DNA of 64,000 nucleotides from contig NZ_CANLMB010000001.1 in the NCBI RefSeq assembly GCF_947492365.1, positions 2,222,874 to 2,286,873 on the forward strand, in the 5' to 3' direction. The notes below the pieces were generated by a model. The model was not told where the DNA came from. It did no database searches and saw only the letters and a program-made list of their open reading frames with translations. How positions within the stretch are numbered: position 1 is the stretch's first letter; every line of letters starts with the position of its first letter. Shown one piece after another: positions 29,786-39,672 of this stretch. The translations under genes were made by a program, and so were the position numbers. The stretch is from an uncultured Erythrobacter sp. (GTDB lineage: Bacteria; Pseudomonadota; Alphaproteobacteria; Sphingomonadales; Sphingomonadaceae).

Positions 29786-31024
29786 CTAAGAATAGCGTCG
29801 CAGTGCTTCGATCACATTCGCGGGCGTTTCGCGATCACTCGACACACTGTGCCTCATCTCCGACTGTAATGACAGAATCGCGAGCGGCTCGCGCTTCGAA
29901 GCTTTGTCATAACGTTTGCGCGGTGAGCCGCTTGCGATCATTTCAGCGGTCAAACCTGTGTCACGCAACTGCTTCATAAATCCAATTGCCTCGTCCAACC
30001 GGCCATCGTCCTCGACAACGATAATGACGTCTGCAGGAGCCTCTTCCCGCTCCCCCACCAGCATCGCCAGCCGCTCGATCCCTGCGGCCCAGCCGACCGC
30101 TGGCGTCGCGGGTCCACCCAGCGACTCCATCAGCCCGTCATAGCGCCCGCCGCCCAGCACGGTGCTTTGCGCGCCTAGTGCATCGGCAGCGGCAGAACCC
30201 TCATCGGGGATGAACTCGAACGCGGTGTGGCGGTAATAGTCGAGGCCGCGCACCAGCGCTTCGGCGCGCTTCCATTTCACTCCAGCCGCATCCAAACCGC
30301 TCGTCACCGCATCGAAGAACGCCAGTGCTTCGTCGGAGAGAAACTGGTCGATTTTGGGCGCGTCGGCGAGGAACGCCTTGTCGCGCGGGTCTTTGCTGTC
30401 GAGGATGCGAAGCGGGTTCTTCTCCAGCCGCTCTTGCGAATCTTCCGACAGATCGCCCTTCACCGCGCCGAAATATTCGATCAGGCCCGCGCGCCACGCA
30501 TCGCGGCTCGCCGCATCGCCGAGCGTATTGAGGTGCAGCGTCACACCTTCGATCCCCAGCTCCTTAAGCAGCTGGTCAGCCATGGCGAGCAGCTCGACAT
30601 CTGCCTGCGGCTCGGCTGCGCCAATGATCTCCGCATCGATCTGGTGGAACTGGCGATAGCGGCCCTTTTGCGGGCGCTCGTAGCGGAACAGCGGGCCGTG
30701 CGTCGCGACCTTTAGCGGCGCGTGTTGCTGCCAGCCATTGGTGAGGTAAGCGCGCGCGATACCGGCGGTAAATTCGGGGCGCAAGGTGAGCGAATCCCCG
30801 CCGCGATCCTCGAAGGAATACATCTCTTTGGAGACAACATCGGTCGTCTCGCCCAGCGAGCGGGCAAACACTTCAGTCTTTTCGAAAACCGGAAATTCGG
30901 CGCGGCGAAAGCGGTAGAGCTTGCGCACCCGCTCAAAGGTTTCGACCACAAAGGCGAAAGCCTCCGCATCGGCGCCGAAAATGTCCTGTGTGCCGCGAAT
31001 GGCTTTAGGTGTGTTCTTGCTCAT
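29786..31024 (-). CDS. hisS: Histidyl-tRNA synthetase
   Basis: The 412-residue class II synthetase opens with [16 protein letters not shown]. It shows motif 2 ([23 protein letters not shown], near 110-132), the histidine-binding [13 protein letters not shown] (near 260), motif 3 ([12 protein letters not shown]) and a C-terminal anticodon-binding domain. It charges tRNA-His. It is the first gene of the minus-strand series that continues with prfA. Confidence 0.97.
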   Translation of the reverse strand: MSKNTPKAIRGTQDIFGADAEAFAFVVETFERVRKLYRFRRAEFPVFEKTEVFARSLGETTDVVSKEMYSFEDRGGDSLTLRPEFTAGIARAYLTNGWQQHAPLKVATHGPLFRYERPQKGRYRQFHQIDAEIIGAAEPQADVELLAMADQLLKELGIEGVTLHLNTLGDAASRDAWRAGLIEYFGAVKGDLSEDSQERLEKNPLRILDSKDPRDKAFLADAPKIDQFLSDEALAFFDAVTSGLDAAGVKWKRAEALVRGLDYYRHTAFEFIPDEGSAAADALGAQSTVLGGGRYDGLMESLGGPATPAVGWAAGIERLAMLVGEREEAPADVIIVVEDDGRLDEAIGFMKQLRDTGLTAEMIASGSPRKRYDKASKREPLAILSLQSEMRHSVSSDRETPANVIEALRRYS

Positions 31025-31145
31025 GCCTGTCCTATCTCTGAGGCGCGATTAGGGCACTCACGATCTTGCCGCAACAACCCAAGATCGCTAACGGCCTGCC
31101 ACACGCCTTTTGGGGAGAGGGCCAGACAACGAGCAGGAACCTCTT

Positions 31146-31673
31146 ATGCGCATCGACATGATCCCGACAGGCAGCAATCCGCCCGACGACCTCAACGTCA
31201 TTATCGAAGTCCCGACGGGCGGTGAGCCGGTCAAATACGAATTCGACAAGGCAAGCGGCGCGCTGTTCGTTGACCGCATTCTGCACACACCAATGCGCTA
31301 TCCGGCCAATTACGGATTTGTTCCGCACACGCTTTCACCTGACGGCGATCCGCTCGATGCGCTGGTGATTGCGCGCTCGCCTTTCATCCCCGGATGCGTC
31401 GTCCGCTCGCGTCCGATCGGCGTGCTCAACCTGGAAGACGAGCATGGCGGCGATGAGAAACTGGTTTGCGTGCCGGTCGACACGACATTCCCGTATTATT
31501 CGGATGTCGGCGAGACGAAGGACTTGCCGTCAATCATCATGCAGCAGATCGAGCACTTCTTTACCCACTACAAGGATCTTGAAGCGGAAAAGTGGGTGCG
31601 GATTGGCAAATGGGGCGACCGCGCCGAAGCGCGCCGCATTGTCGAAGAAGCAATTGCGCGGGCTAAAGCTTAA
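31146..31673 (+). CDS. ppa: Inorganic pyrophosphatase
   Basis: The ATG at 31146 has AGGA seven bases upstream and gives MRIDMIPTGSNPPDDLNVIIEVP, the normal start. The 175-residue soluble family I enzyme has the metal-binding DGDPLDALV motif near 65-73 and MRYPANYGFVPHTL just before it. It hydrolyses pyrophosphate, pulling biosynthetic reactions forward. The stop overlaps the convergent membrane-protein gene by four bases. Confidence 0.97.
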   Translation: MRIDMIPTGSNPPDDLNVIIEVPTGGEPVKYEFDKASGALFVDRILHTPMRYPANYGFVPHTLSPDGDPLDALVIARSPFIPGCVVRSRPIGVLNLEDEHGGDEKLVCVPVDTTFPYYSDVGETKDLPSIIMQQIEHFFTHYKDLEAEKWVRIGKWGDRAEARRIVEEAIARAKA

Positions 31674-32026
31674 AGGACGGCCTTGAAAATGCCGGTCAAA
31701 GCGAGCGGCAGCACAATGGCCAGAACCCAAAGGCCGGTCAGGTCACGCCGGAATGCACTGGCATAGGATTCATCCGAAGCCTGATCGTCGGAGAGATGCG
31801 ACCAGCGCTTCTCAAACCAGCGGCAGGCCGGAATGATCGCCGCGACCAGAACGACCAGCGCGACATAGGGCAGGATCGACGAAGTGCCGTTGGCCAGCGC
31901 CTTAACCGTCGCGAAAATCTGAATGGTGGTGTAAACCAGCAAAGCCCAGGCGACATGGTCGCTCATCGACTTGCGCCAATCGCGCGTTTTCCCGGCTACA
32001 TCATGCTGCTGTGACAGCTCGTTCAT
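31670..32026 (-). CDS. Predicted small inner-membrane protein
   Basis: The 118-residue protein has three hydrophobic helices (about residues 23-45, 48-70 and 95-115) with a charged Asp/Ser-rich loop before the last. I recognise no family. It converges with ppa and is divergent from lptB. Confidence 0.68.
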   Translation of the reverse strand: MNELSQQHDVAGKTRDWRKSMSDHVAWALLVYTTIQIFATVKALANGTSSILPYVALVVLVAAIIPACRWFEKRWSHLSDDQASDESYASAFRRDLTGLWVLAIVLPLALTGIFKAVL

Positions 32027-32281
32027 TCATCCGCTCCCCAACGGTTTGTCGTTCGGTCAGGAGTATCTCAAAGAGCTTCGAATGTTGCAAGCTTCGTAAC
32101 CAAGTTAGTTTTTTGTTGCATTCCTTGAGATGCGATGCGGCCCGCCAATGGCCGCCACGTGATCACTCCGCAGGCCAGAAGGCCTTGATCGAATGCCGGA
32201 TTATGCCGCCAAAGCAAAAATCTTGCCAAATTGGGTGATGACGCCCTTTTCTGTGCCGGTGACAATGCTAATGCTTGCAGT

Positions 32282-33082
32282 ATGAGCGAAACATCAACCC
32301 TCGACGACACCGCCGCCACTTCCGACTCGGGCCCGGCGAGCGCCAGTGCGCCGCTGCCCGATGGCGGGCTGGAAGTCATCTCAATCGCCAAGAGCTACGA
32401 CAAGCGCGCCGTACTCACTGACATCTCGCTGACTGTCGGCAAAGGTGAAGTGCTCGGCCTGCTGGGACCGAACGGGGCGGGTAAGACGACCTGCTTCTAT
32501 TCGATCATGGGTCTGGTGAAGCCCGATTCCGGCCGTATCCTGATGGATGGCGAGGATGTGACCGCGCTGCCAATGTATCGCCGCGCGATCCTCGGCCTTG
32601 GCTATCTGCCGCAGGAAACCAGCATCTTTCGCGGAATGACAGTCGAACAGAATATCAATTGCGTGCTCGAGATGGTTGAGCCTGACGCCGATACCCGTGC
32701 TGATGAGCTGGAGCGGCTGCTCGGCGAGTTTGGCTTGACGCGGCTGCGCGAAAGCCCGGCAATGGCGCTATCGGGTGGTGAGCGGCGGCGCTGCGAGATC
32801 GCGCGCGCGCTGGCGGCCAAGCCTTCGATCATGCTGCTTGATGAGCCATTTGCGGGCATTGATCCGCTGTCGATCAGTGACATCCGCGATCTGGTCAAAG
32901 ACTTGAAGGATCGCGGGATCGGGGTGCTTATCACCGACCACAATGTGCGCGAAACGCTCGATATCGTCGACCGCGCATGCATTATCTATGGCGGGCAGGT
33001 GCTGTTCGCGGGCACACCGCAAGCGCTGGTCGAAGACGAAAACGTCAAGCGGCTCTACCTCGGTGAGGGCTTCACGCTCTAG
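32282..33082 (+). CDS. lptB: Lipopolysaccharide export ABC transporter ATPase LptB
   Basis: The 266-residue ATPase has Walker A GPNGAGKTT at 62-70, the Q-loop LGYLPQETSIFRGMTVEQN, signature LSGGERRRCEIARAL, Walker B IMLLDEPFAGIDP and the switch His in LITDHNVRETL. It drives LPS extraction with LptFG. The ATG at 32282 is preferred over an upstream in-frame start at 32231. An acidic 28-residue N-terminal extension precedes the ABC domain. It is followed ten bases later by rpoN, the standard order, but lptA and lptC are not next to it here. Confidence 0.96.
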   Translation: MSETSTLDDTAATSDSGPASASAPLPDGGLEVISIAKSYDKRAVLTDISLTVGKGEVLGLLGPNGAGKTTCFYSIMGLVKPDSGRILMDGEDVTALPMYRRAILGLGYLPQETSIFRGMTVEQNINCVLEMVEPDADTRADELERLLGEFGLTRLRESPAMALSGGERRRCEIARALAAKPSIMLLDEPFAGIDPLSISDIRDLVKDLKDRGIGVLITDHNVRETLDIVDRACIIYGGQVLFAGTPQALVEDENVKRLYLGEGFTL

Positions 33083-33092
33083 GATTTAGCTG

Positions 33093-34592
33093 ATGGCGCT
33101 CGGTCCCAGACTTGATCTTCGCCAATCGCAGCAATTGGTGATGACGCCGCAGCTGCAGCAGGCGATCAAGCTGCTGGCGGCTTCCAATCTCGAGATCGAG
33201 ACCTTTATTGCCGACGCGCTCGAAGCCAATCCGCTGCTCGAAGCAGGAGCGGTATCACGCGAGGATGATGGCGGCGACAGAGGCGAGCCTGACGATATTC
33301 CGCGCGAAGAGTTCACGTCCGACCAGCTGATCGGACAGGCGCAGGGCGAAAGCGAAGCCCCGCTCGATATCGATAACTCCGCGCTCGACCGCGACATCGA
33401 CACCGGAGATGGCGACACGCGCAAGGATGCCGAGTGGGGCTCGGCTGTCGGGGGATCAGGAGCCAGCGGTGAGGATTTTCCCGGCATTGATGCGACCAAG
33501 GCCGCTGAGCTCACCCTTGCCGAACATCTTGACCAGCAGATCGGTGCGCTCGCCTGCAACCCCAAAGAAGCCTTTGCCGCGCGTCACATCGCCGGACTGC
33601 TCGACGAAGCGGGCTATCTTTCGAGCGACCTGCGCGACGTTGCCAATGATCTTGGGCTCCCGCTGGACGTGGTCGAGGATGCGCTCACGGTCATCCAGAT
33701 GTGTGAGCCAAGCGGTGTGGGTGCGCGCGATCTGGCGGAATGCCTGACGCTGCAAGCCAAGGACGCGGACCGTTACGATCCGTGTATGGCCGCGCTGCTC
33801 GACAATCTCGATCTGGTGGCAAAGGGCGAAGTCGCGCGGCTGAAACGCCTGTGCAAGGTCGATGACGAAGACTTCGCCGACATGCTCAGCGAACTGCGCC
33901 AGTACGACCCAAAGCCCGGCCTCGCATTCGCGCCCTCCGCCAATGACGCCGTGGTGCCCGATGTGCTGCTCAGGGCCAAGGATGATGGCGGCTGGGACAT
34001 TGCACTTAACGAAGAGACATTGCCGCGCCTGATCGTCAATCGCAGCTATTTCATCGAACTCAGCGACGGCTCGCCGGGTGCAGAGGCGCAAGGTTGGCTC
34101 AAGGAAAAGCTGGCTGATGCGCATTGGTTGATCCGCGCGCTAGACCAGCGGCAAAAGACCATTCTCAAGACCGCAGCTGAAATCGTTAAGCAGCAGGACG
34201 GCTTTTTCCGGCGGGGCGTGTCAGAGCTTCGCCCGCTCACTTTGCGCGAAGTGGCCGAACAGATCGACATGCATGAAAGCACCGTCAGCCGCGTCACCAG
34301 CAACAAATACCTGCATTGCGACCGGGGCTGCTTTGAACTCAAATACTTCTTCTCCAGCGGCGTGGCTTCAAGCGACGGCGAAGGTGCATCATCCGAAGCG
34401 ATCAAGGCACGGATCAAGGCGTTGACCGATGCGGAGGACGCGAAAAAGGTGCTGTCCGACCAGAAGCTCGCTGACCTGCTCAAAGAGGAAGGCTTCGACC
34501 TCGCGCGGCGCACCGTGGCCAAGTATCGCGAAGCCATCGGCATCGGCTCCAGCGCCCAGCGCCGCCGCGCAAAGAAGCTCCAAAACCTCTAA
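33093..34592 (+). CDS. rpoN: RNA polymerase sigma-54 factor
   Basis: The 499-residue protein has the Gln-rich activator-interacting region I (LDLRQSQQLVMTPQLQQAIKLL), an acidic region II (about 60-130), the core-binding domain, the helix-turn-helix (VAEQIDMHESTVSRVTSNKYL) and the RpoN box ARRTVAKYREA near 475. It directs transcription from -24/-12 promoters and needs an activator ATPase. It is co-transcribed with lptB. Confidence 0.97.
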   Translation: MALGPRLDLRQSQQLVMTPQLQQAIKLLAASNLEIETFIADALEANPLLEAGAVSREDDGGDRGEPDDIPREEFTSDQLIGQAQGESEAPLDIDNSALDRDIDTGDGDTRKDAEWGSAVGGSGASGEDFPGIDATKAAELTLAEHLDQQIGALACNPKEAFAARHIAGLLDEAGYLSSDLRDVANDLGLPLDVVEDALTVIQMCEPSGVGARDLAECLTLQAKDADRYDPCMAALLDNLDLVAKGEVARLKRLCKVDDEDFADMLSELRQYDPKPGLAFAPSANDAVVPDVLLRAKDDGGWDIALNEETLPRLIVNRSYFIELSDGSPGAEAQGWLKEKLADAHWLIRALDQRQKTILKTAAEIVKQQDGFFRRGVSELRPLTLREVAEQIDMHESTVSRVTSNKYLHCDRGCFELKYFFSSGVASSDGEGASSEAIKARIKALTDAEDAKKVLSDQKLADLLKEEGFDLARRTVAKYREAIGIGSSAQRRRAKKLQNL

Positions 34593-34777
34593 GACCCGCC
34601 TCAAGCCGCGAGACAACACCTAAGTAAGAACCCTCGCGACTCGTGGAGTTCTGCGGGTTTACGCTAAATTAACCTTTTCCGTTCAGACCTTGTGTGGTTA
34701 ATAGAGGGCAACATCTCTTTACGAGGCGTTACCACGCAATTGATGTCCGCCACATTGGGGCAATTAGGGGACCGGAA
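34593..34777 (+). promoter_or_regulatory. ctrA promoter region with CtrA half-sites and a CcrM site
   Basis: The 185-base gap upstream of ctrA has a TTAACC half-site at 34669-34674, an inverted GGTTAA at 34696-34701, and a GACTC (GANTC methylation) site at 34638-34642. In Caulobacter, ctrA transcription is controlled by CtrA itself and by CcrM methylation, so the pattern fits autoregulation. The exact promoter was not resolved. Confidence 0.45.
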
Positions 34778-35473
34778 ATGCGAGTGCTTTTGATTGAGGA
34801 CGAGCCGACAACGGCGAAAGCCATCGAGCTCATGCTCACCACAGAAGGCTTTAATGTCTACGCAACCGATCTTGGCGAAGAAGGCCTCGATCTGGGTAAG
34901 CTGTATGATTACGACATCATCCTGCTCGACCTGAACCTGCCGGACATGCACGGCTATGACGTGCTTAAGAAGCTGCGCGTTGCCAAAGTGCAAACGCCGG
35001 TTCTGATCCTTTCGGGTATTGCCGAAATGGACAGCAAGATCCGCTCATTCGGCTTTGGCGCGGACGATTATGTGACCAAGCCTTTCCACCGCGAAGAGCT
35101 GGTTGCGCGCATTCACGCTGTTGTGCGTCGTTCGAAGGGTCACAGCCAGTCGATCATCCGCACCGGCAAACTCGCCGTGAATCTCGATGCGAAAACTGTC
35201 GAAGTCGACAGCGCCCGCGTCCACCTCACGGGCAAGGAATATGCGATGCTCGAGCTGCTCAGCTTGCGCAAAGGCACTACGCTCACCAAGGAAATGTTCC
35301 TCAACCACCTTTATGGCGGAATGGACGAGCCTGAACTCAAGATCATCGACGTCTTCATCTGCAAGCTGCGCAAAAAGCTCAGCCATGCATGCGGCGGCGA
35401 AAACTATATCGAAACCGTCTGGGGCCGCGGCTATGTGCTGCGCGATCCGCAAGACGAAGCCGAAGCCGCGTAA
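34778..35473 (+). CDS. ctrA: Cell-cycle response regulator CtrA
   Basis: The 231-residue OmpR-family regulator begins [20 protein letters not shown]. The phosphoacceptor is D51 in [15 protein letters not shown], and K in [13 protein letters not shown] completes the receiver. The winged helix carries the highly conserved CtrA segment [20 protein letters not shown] and ends GRGYVLRD. It is the master regulator of cell cycle, motility and often gene-transfer-agent expression in alphaproteobacteria. The ATG at 34778 follows AGGGGA. A terminator follows. Confidence 0.97.
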   Translation: MRVLLIEDEPTTAKAIELMLTTEGFNVYATDLGEEGLDLGKLYDYDIILLDLNLPDMHGYDVLKKLRVAKVQTPVLILSGIAEMDSKIRSFGFGADDYVTKPFHREELVARIHAVVRRSKGHSQSIIRTGKLAVNLDAKTVEVDSARVHLTGKEYAMLELLSLRKGTTLTKEMFLNHLYGGMDEPELKIIDVFICKLRKKLSHACGGENYIETVWGRGYVLRDPQDEAEAA

Positions 35474-35600
35474 TTTGTTGCGCCTCAGGCGCCGGCGGGG
35501 CCATCCGGCCCCTTGGCTCTCGCGCTAACCGCGCGGCGGCCAGTCGGCCTTGCGGATCGCAAGCGATCCGTTTGGTGACGCCACCAGAATTTGGGGGAAT

Positions 35601-35638
35601 GCCCGGGGTCCATTAAGTTGGACTCCGGGCTTTTTCTT
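35601..35638 (+). terminator. Intrinsic terminator after ctrA
   Basis: GCCCGGGGTCCA and TGGACTCCGGGC form a 12-base-pair stem (one mismatch) with loop TTAAGT, followed by TTTTTCTT. A smaller perfect 8-base-pair hairpin sits upstream at 35553-35570. Confidence 0.92.
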
Positions 35639-35646
35639 GGTGAGAG

Positions 35647-36855
35647 CTATCTAGCCAGTGCCGCCGACATATCCCGACCCGTGGGCTCCTGAAACAGCGC
35701 GAGATCAAACTCCGGCACAATCGCCAGCAGGTGATCGAAGATGTCGCCCTGGATATTCTCGTATTCGCCCCATGATGTCGTGTCGGTGAAGCAGTAGATC
35801 TCTATCGGCACGCCCTGCGGCCCCGGCGCCATCTGACGCACCAGCATCGTGAAGCCGTCGCCGATGCGCGGATGCCATTGCAGATAGGCGATCATATAGG
35901 CGCGCAAGGTCCCGATATTGGTGAGCCTGCGCGCATTAACCGGCGCGTCCTCACCGTCCAGCTCGCGCGCATTCCATTCAGCAATCTCCTCGCGCTTATC
36001 GGCGAGATAGGTTTTGAGCATTTTGAACTTCTTAAGGTCCAGCACCTCTTCATCGTCGAGAAAACGGATCGTGTTCTGGTCAAGCACGATGCTGCGCTTG
36101 ATCCGCCTCCCGCCCGATTCCGCCATGCCGCGCCAGTTCTGGAATGCATCGGAAACCAGCCGGTGGGTCGGGATCGTAGTGATCGTCTTGTCGAAATTCT
36201 GCACCTTCACCGTGTGGAGCGAGATATCGATTACATCGCCATCGGCATCCATACTCGGCATGGTGATCCAGTCGCCCACGCGCAGCATGTCATTTGTGGT
36301 GAGCTGAACACTGGCAACCAGACTCAGGATCGTATCCTTGAACACCAGCAGCAACACCGCTGTGATTGCGCCAAGTCCGGAAAGCAGCAGCAGCGGCGAC
36401 TGGTCGATAAGAACCGAGATGAGGATGATCGCCGCGCCGCACAGGACGAGGATTTTGACGACCTGCACATAGCCCTTGATCGGGCGATTGCGCGAGCGCG
36501 GCAGGCGTTCGTAGAGCTCGTTCGCGTAGGACAGCGCCTTCACAATCGCCATCGCCACCGACAGTACGATCAGCGCCTGCGCGACATTGCGGACGAGGTC
36601 GTACACCTCTGCCGGGAGGTTGGGGACGAGCGCAATCCCGCGCGAAATCACCAGCAGCGGCGCAGCGGTGGCGAGCCATGTCGCGGATTTGTCGATCGTC
36701 TTCGTCTTGCGGTCGAGATAGGGCGCGGCGAGGCGCAGGATCACATGCTTCAGCACATAATTGAGCGCGAGCGAGGCGAATGCGAGCAGTGCCAGCCCGA
36801 TAATTGTCTGGGCCCAGAGCGGCTGCGCGTAAAATGTGGTGGTCAATTGTTCCAT
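35647..36855 (-). CDS. MscS-type mechanosensitive ion channel, YbdG-like long form
   Basis: The 402-residue protein has five predicted membrane helices before the conserved MscS pore and beta domain (TTNDMLRVGDWITMPSMDADGDVIDISLHTVKVQNFDKTITTIPTHRL), and a long C-terminal extension. That is longer than classical MscS and like the YbdG group. The ATG at 36855 gives MEQLTTTFY directly before helix 1; an upstream start at 36894 is possible. It is divergent from trmB. Confidence 0.88.
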   Translation of the reverse strand: MEQLTTTFYAQPLWAQTIIGLALLAFASLALNYVLKHVILRLAAPYLDRKTKTIDKSATWLATAAPLLVISRGIALVPNLPAEVYDLVRNVAQALIVLSVAMAIVKALSYANELYERLPRSRNRPIKGYVQVVKILVLCGAAIILISVLIDQSPLLLLSGLGAITAVLLLVFKDTILSLVASVQLTTNDMLRVGDWITMPSMDADGDVIDISLHTVKVQNFDKTITTIPTHRLVSDAFQNWRGMAESGGRRIKRSIVLDQNTIRFLDDEEVLDLKKFKMLKTYLADKREEIAEWNARELDGEDAPVNARRLTNIGTLRAYMIAYLQWHPRIGDGFTMLVRQMAPGPQGVPIEIYCFTDTTSWGEYENIQGDIFDHLLAIVPEFDLALFQEPTGRDMSAALAR

Positions 36856-36971
36856 AGGCTTCGCGCGATAGAGGAAGGTGCCCCCTACCCTCAAGGCGCA
36901 GTCGACAATTCTTTCGCCAGACGCGCAGTTTGACTGGACAGGCAGCGCCTCCCGCGACTAGCGCCGCGCGC

Positions 36972-37673
36972 ATGTCTGCATACAAAGAAGGCGATCCTAC
37001 CACCCTCAGCCGGCTCTATGGCCGCAGCGTCGGCAAGCCCCTGAGCGTGCGTCAGCAGGATCTGGTCGATAATCTGCTGCCCAAGATTGCTGTGCCTACC
37101 GAAGGGCCGGTTACAGCCGAGGGCTTGTTCGGAGAGGACTGCCCGCTGCACTTCGAGATCGGCTTTGGCGGGGGCGAGCATCTTGCCTATCGCGCCGATC
37201 TTCTCCCCAATCACGGCCTCATCGGCGCAGAGCCTTTCCTCAACGGGGTCGCGCAGGCGCTGACCCATGTCGAGGAACAACGGCTCGCGAATGTCCGCAT
37301 CCATCACGGTGATGCGATTGAGGTGCTCAAACGCATTCCCGATGGCGCGCTGACTATGGCCTATCTGCTCCACCCCGATCCCTGGCCGAAGGCGCGCCAT
37401 GCGAAACGGCGAATGATGAATGACGGGCCGGTGCAGCTGATCGCGGACAAGCTGAAACCGGGCGGGGAGTTCCGCTTTGGCACCGATCACGCGGTCTATG
37501 TCCGCCACGCACTGATGGTGATGCAGCGCTTTACCGATGAATTTGAATGGGTCGTTGAAGGCCCCGCAAACTGGCAGAACCGCCCCAGCGGCTGGTGCGA
37601 AACGCGCTACGAACAAAAGGCGCGCGAGGTTTTTGACCACGAAGTCTGGTATTTCCGCTTCCAGCGCCGCTAG
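36972..37673 (+). CDS. trmB: tRNA (guanine-N7)-methyltransferase
   Basis: The protein is 233 residues when started at the ATG at 36972. It has the SAM-binding motif HFEIGFGGGEHL (near 57), the YLLHPDPWPKARHAKRRM motif (near 135) and FGTDHAVYVRH. It makes m7G46 in tRNA. An upstream in-frame start at 36930 would add 14 poorly conserved residues. Confidence 0.95.
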   Translation: MSAYKEGDPTTLSRLYGRSVGKPLSVRQQDLVDNLLPKIAVPTEGPVTAEGLFGEDCPLHFEIGFGGGEHLAYRADLLPNHGLIGAEPFLNGVAQALTHVEEQRLANVRIHHGDAIEVLKRIPDGALTMAYLLHPDPWPKARHAKRRMMNDGPVQLIADKLKPGGEFRFGTDHAVYVRHALMVMQRFTDEFEWVVEGPANWQNRPSGWCETRYEQKAREVFDHEVWYFRFQRR

Positions 37674-37734
37674 ATTTGCATTTGTGGTGCCTAAGCGTCA
37701 GTCTCGCTCCAATTGAATTGAGGGGACAATAATC

Positions 37735-38958
37735 ATGGCATCACGGCGGCAATTTCTCGGCGGGTTGGTGATAGCTACGGGAGCGCTGGCCGCTTGCAGG
37801 CAGATCGAGACCGGCGAAGGGTCGGTTCTTGCGGCGAATGAAGGCGCCGTCGCGCTCGATGCCACCGCGCTCGAAGATGCGCTGGTCGGCAGTTCCTATC
37901 TCGGCACAGGCGGCGGCGGCAGCCTCTCCGAAGCGCGCGAGCTGATCGCGAGCGACCTTGCCGCTGGCCTCGCTTTTACGATGCTGCCGGTTGCATCTTT
38001 GGCGGATAGCGACCGGGTCGCCTGTCCCTATGGCCTCGCCAGCCTCGCGCAAACGAGCGAGGATATGCAGGCGCGCCTCGACGCAATCGAGAACCCGGTT
38101 GAAATGCCGGTGCAGGCTGCTTTCGAAGCGCTCGAACGCCATATCGGCCAGAAATTTGCAGGCGTCATCATGGGCGAGATCGGCCCGCTTAGCCTCGCCG
38201 AAGGTCTGTCCACCGCCGCGCGCCTTGGTGTGCCTGCGCTCGATGCCGACACGGTCGGGCGCGCAGTGCCCGAGATCAATCAGCACTCGGTCAAGGTTGC
38301 CGGTCTCCCGCTGACCCCCATCGGAGCGGCAACCCCGTTCGGAGATGAGATGATCGTCGAAACGCTCGGCGACCCGACCCGCGCCGAAGACATCTTGCGC
38401 AGCATCGCCGTTGTCAGCCGCGAATGCGGTGTCACCGACAGTCCCATCACGGGGGCGCAGGCCAAGGCGGAAGGCACACTCGTCACCGAAAGCCTCAGAC
38501 TTGCAATGAGCATTGGCAGAGCCGTGCGCGAGGCTATTGCCGCGGGCGAAAACCCGGTCGAAGCCGCGCGCGCAGCGGGTGATGGCTACCTGCTCTTCAC
38601 CGGCACAGTGTCTGGCTTCGATTGGCGCGATGAAGACGGATTTCTCGTCGGCGAGGTGCGGCTCAGCGGAACGGGAGAGTTCGCAGGGCAAAGCTTCGCC
38701 AGCGACGTCAAAAACGAGCATCTCGTCGCCCGCCGCAACGGAGCAGTGATCGCCACCTGCCCCGACCTGATCTCGATCATCGACATCGAAAGCGGCGATG
38801 GGATCGTCAATCCCGGCTACGAGCGCGGACAGCGTGTCGCCGTGCTCGGCTTTCGCTGCGACCCGCTATGGCGCAGCGATGCAGGCCTCGCGGTCTTCTC
38901 TCCGCGCTATTTCGGATACGACATCGACTATGTGCCGATTGAAGAGCTGGCGGGGTAA
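37735..38958 (+). CDS. DUF917 family protein with a Tat/lipoprotein export signal
   Basis: The 407-residue protein starts with a twin-arginine signal (SRRQFLGG) followed by a hydrophobic run and LAAC (near residue 20), so it is probably exported and lipid-anchored. The rest matches DUF917 (S-methyl-thiohydantoin desulfurase-like): GSSYLGTGGGGSLSEARELI, VIMGEIGPLSLAEGLSTAARLGVPALDADTVGRAVPE, and PDLISIIDIESGDGI. Most family members are cytosolic. The next gene, an M50 protease, follows nine bases later. Confidence 0.85.
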   Translation: MASRRQFLGGLVIATGALAACRQIETGEGSVLAANEGAVALDATALEDALVGSSYLGTGGGGSLSEARELIASDLAAGLAFTMLPVASLADSDRVACPYGLASLAQTSEDMQARLDAIENPVEMPVQAAFEALERHIGQKFAGVIMGEIGPLSLAEGLSTAARLGVPALDADTVGRAVPEINQHSVKVAGLPLTPIGAATPFGDEMIVETLGDPTRAEDILRSIAVVSRECGVTDSPITGAQAKAEGTLVTESLRLAMSIGRAVREAIAAGENPVEAARAAGDGYLLFTGTVSGFDWRDEDGFLVGEVRLSGTGEFAGQSFASDVKNEHLVARRNGAVIATCPDLISIIDIESGDGIVNPGYERGQRVAVLGFRCDPLWRSDAGLAVFSPRYFGYDIDYVPIEELAG

Positions 38959-38967
38959 GGTCGGCCC

Positions 38968-39672
38968 TTGAAAGCCAAATTCATCCAATTCGCGGTTTCC
39001 GCTGCTTTCCTCATCGGTTCGCTGGTGGTGTTAATCGCCGCCGCTTCGTCCGACGCAATCGACGGCCCTTTGAGTGTATTCGCTGCCATTTGGGCGACCG
39101 GATTCGTGGCGACCCTGATCCACGAGATCGCCCACGCATGGATAGCGCTCAAACGCGGTGCCGAGATCAACACCATCGCCGTCATTCCCTTTAGCTATTT
39201 ACCCCTGAAGCGGAAGTTCGCCTTCATGCGCTATGTCCCGAGCGGCGATATCGGTGGCTATGTAAACTACACATTTCCCGGCGATTTTGGCACACGCCGC
39301 GACGAGATCGCCATCGCTGCCGCCGGGCCTGCGGCAAACTTTCTGACGGCGGCGTTGCTGTTGCTAGCGATCAACGTTTGGCCAGCGGATGCGCCTGCCG
39401 AGCGGTCAAGCGCCATGTCGCCAATCGTAGCAATAGAAGAAGGGCAGCCCCCAATGAGCGACAGGCCTGCGCAGTTTTTGCCCAGTCAGGAAAAGATCGA
39501 CGCGATTGTACGCGAAACGAAAGACCGCGCCTGTGCACGCGATCGCCACGAGCTGTTCACCGCACTGATCAACCTCCTAATCGTAGTCTCGATCGTATCA
39601 GGCGTGCTCAACCTGCTCCCCTATAAGGGCAGCGATGGAGCGATCATCCTCGAGCACTTGCGCTGGCGTTAG
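38968..39672 (+). CDS. M50-type (site-2 protease-like) membrane metalloprotease
   Basis: The 234-residue inner-membrane protein carries HEIAH at residues 52-56 inside a membrane helix and NLLPYKGSDG near the C-terminus (the NxxPxxxxDG motif), the zinc ligands of site-2 proteases. No PDZ domain is present and a soluble loop separates the two halves. It starts at TTG, with TAAGG seven bases upstream overlapping the end of the DUF917 gene, so the two are co-transcribed. The substrate is unknown. Confidence 0.82.
   Translation: MKAKFIQFAVSAAFLIGSLVVLIAAASSDAIDGPLSVFAAIWATGFVATLIHEIAHAWIALKRGAEINTIAVIPFSYLPLKRKFAFMRYVPSGDIGGYVNYTFPGDFGTRRDEIAIAAAGPAANFLTAALLLLAINVWPADAPAERSSAMSPIVAIEEGQPPMSDRPAQFLPSQEKIDAIVRETKDRACARDRHELFTALINLLIVVSIVSGVLNLLPYKGSDGAIILEHLRWR

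Noticed and set aside
35474..35600. Several hairpins between the ctrA stop and its terminator
   Set aside because: GC-rich short dyads such as GGCGCC and CGGATCGC/GCGATCCG lie within a normal 3' untranslated region; only the T-tailed one is called.
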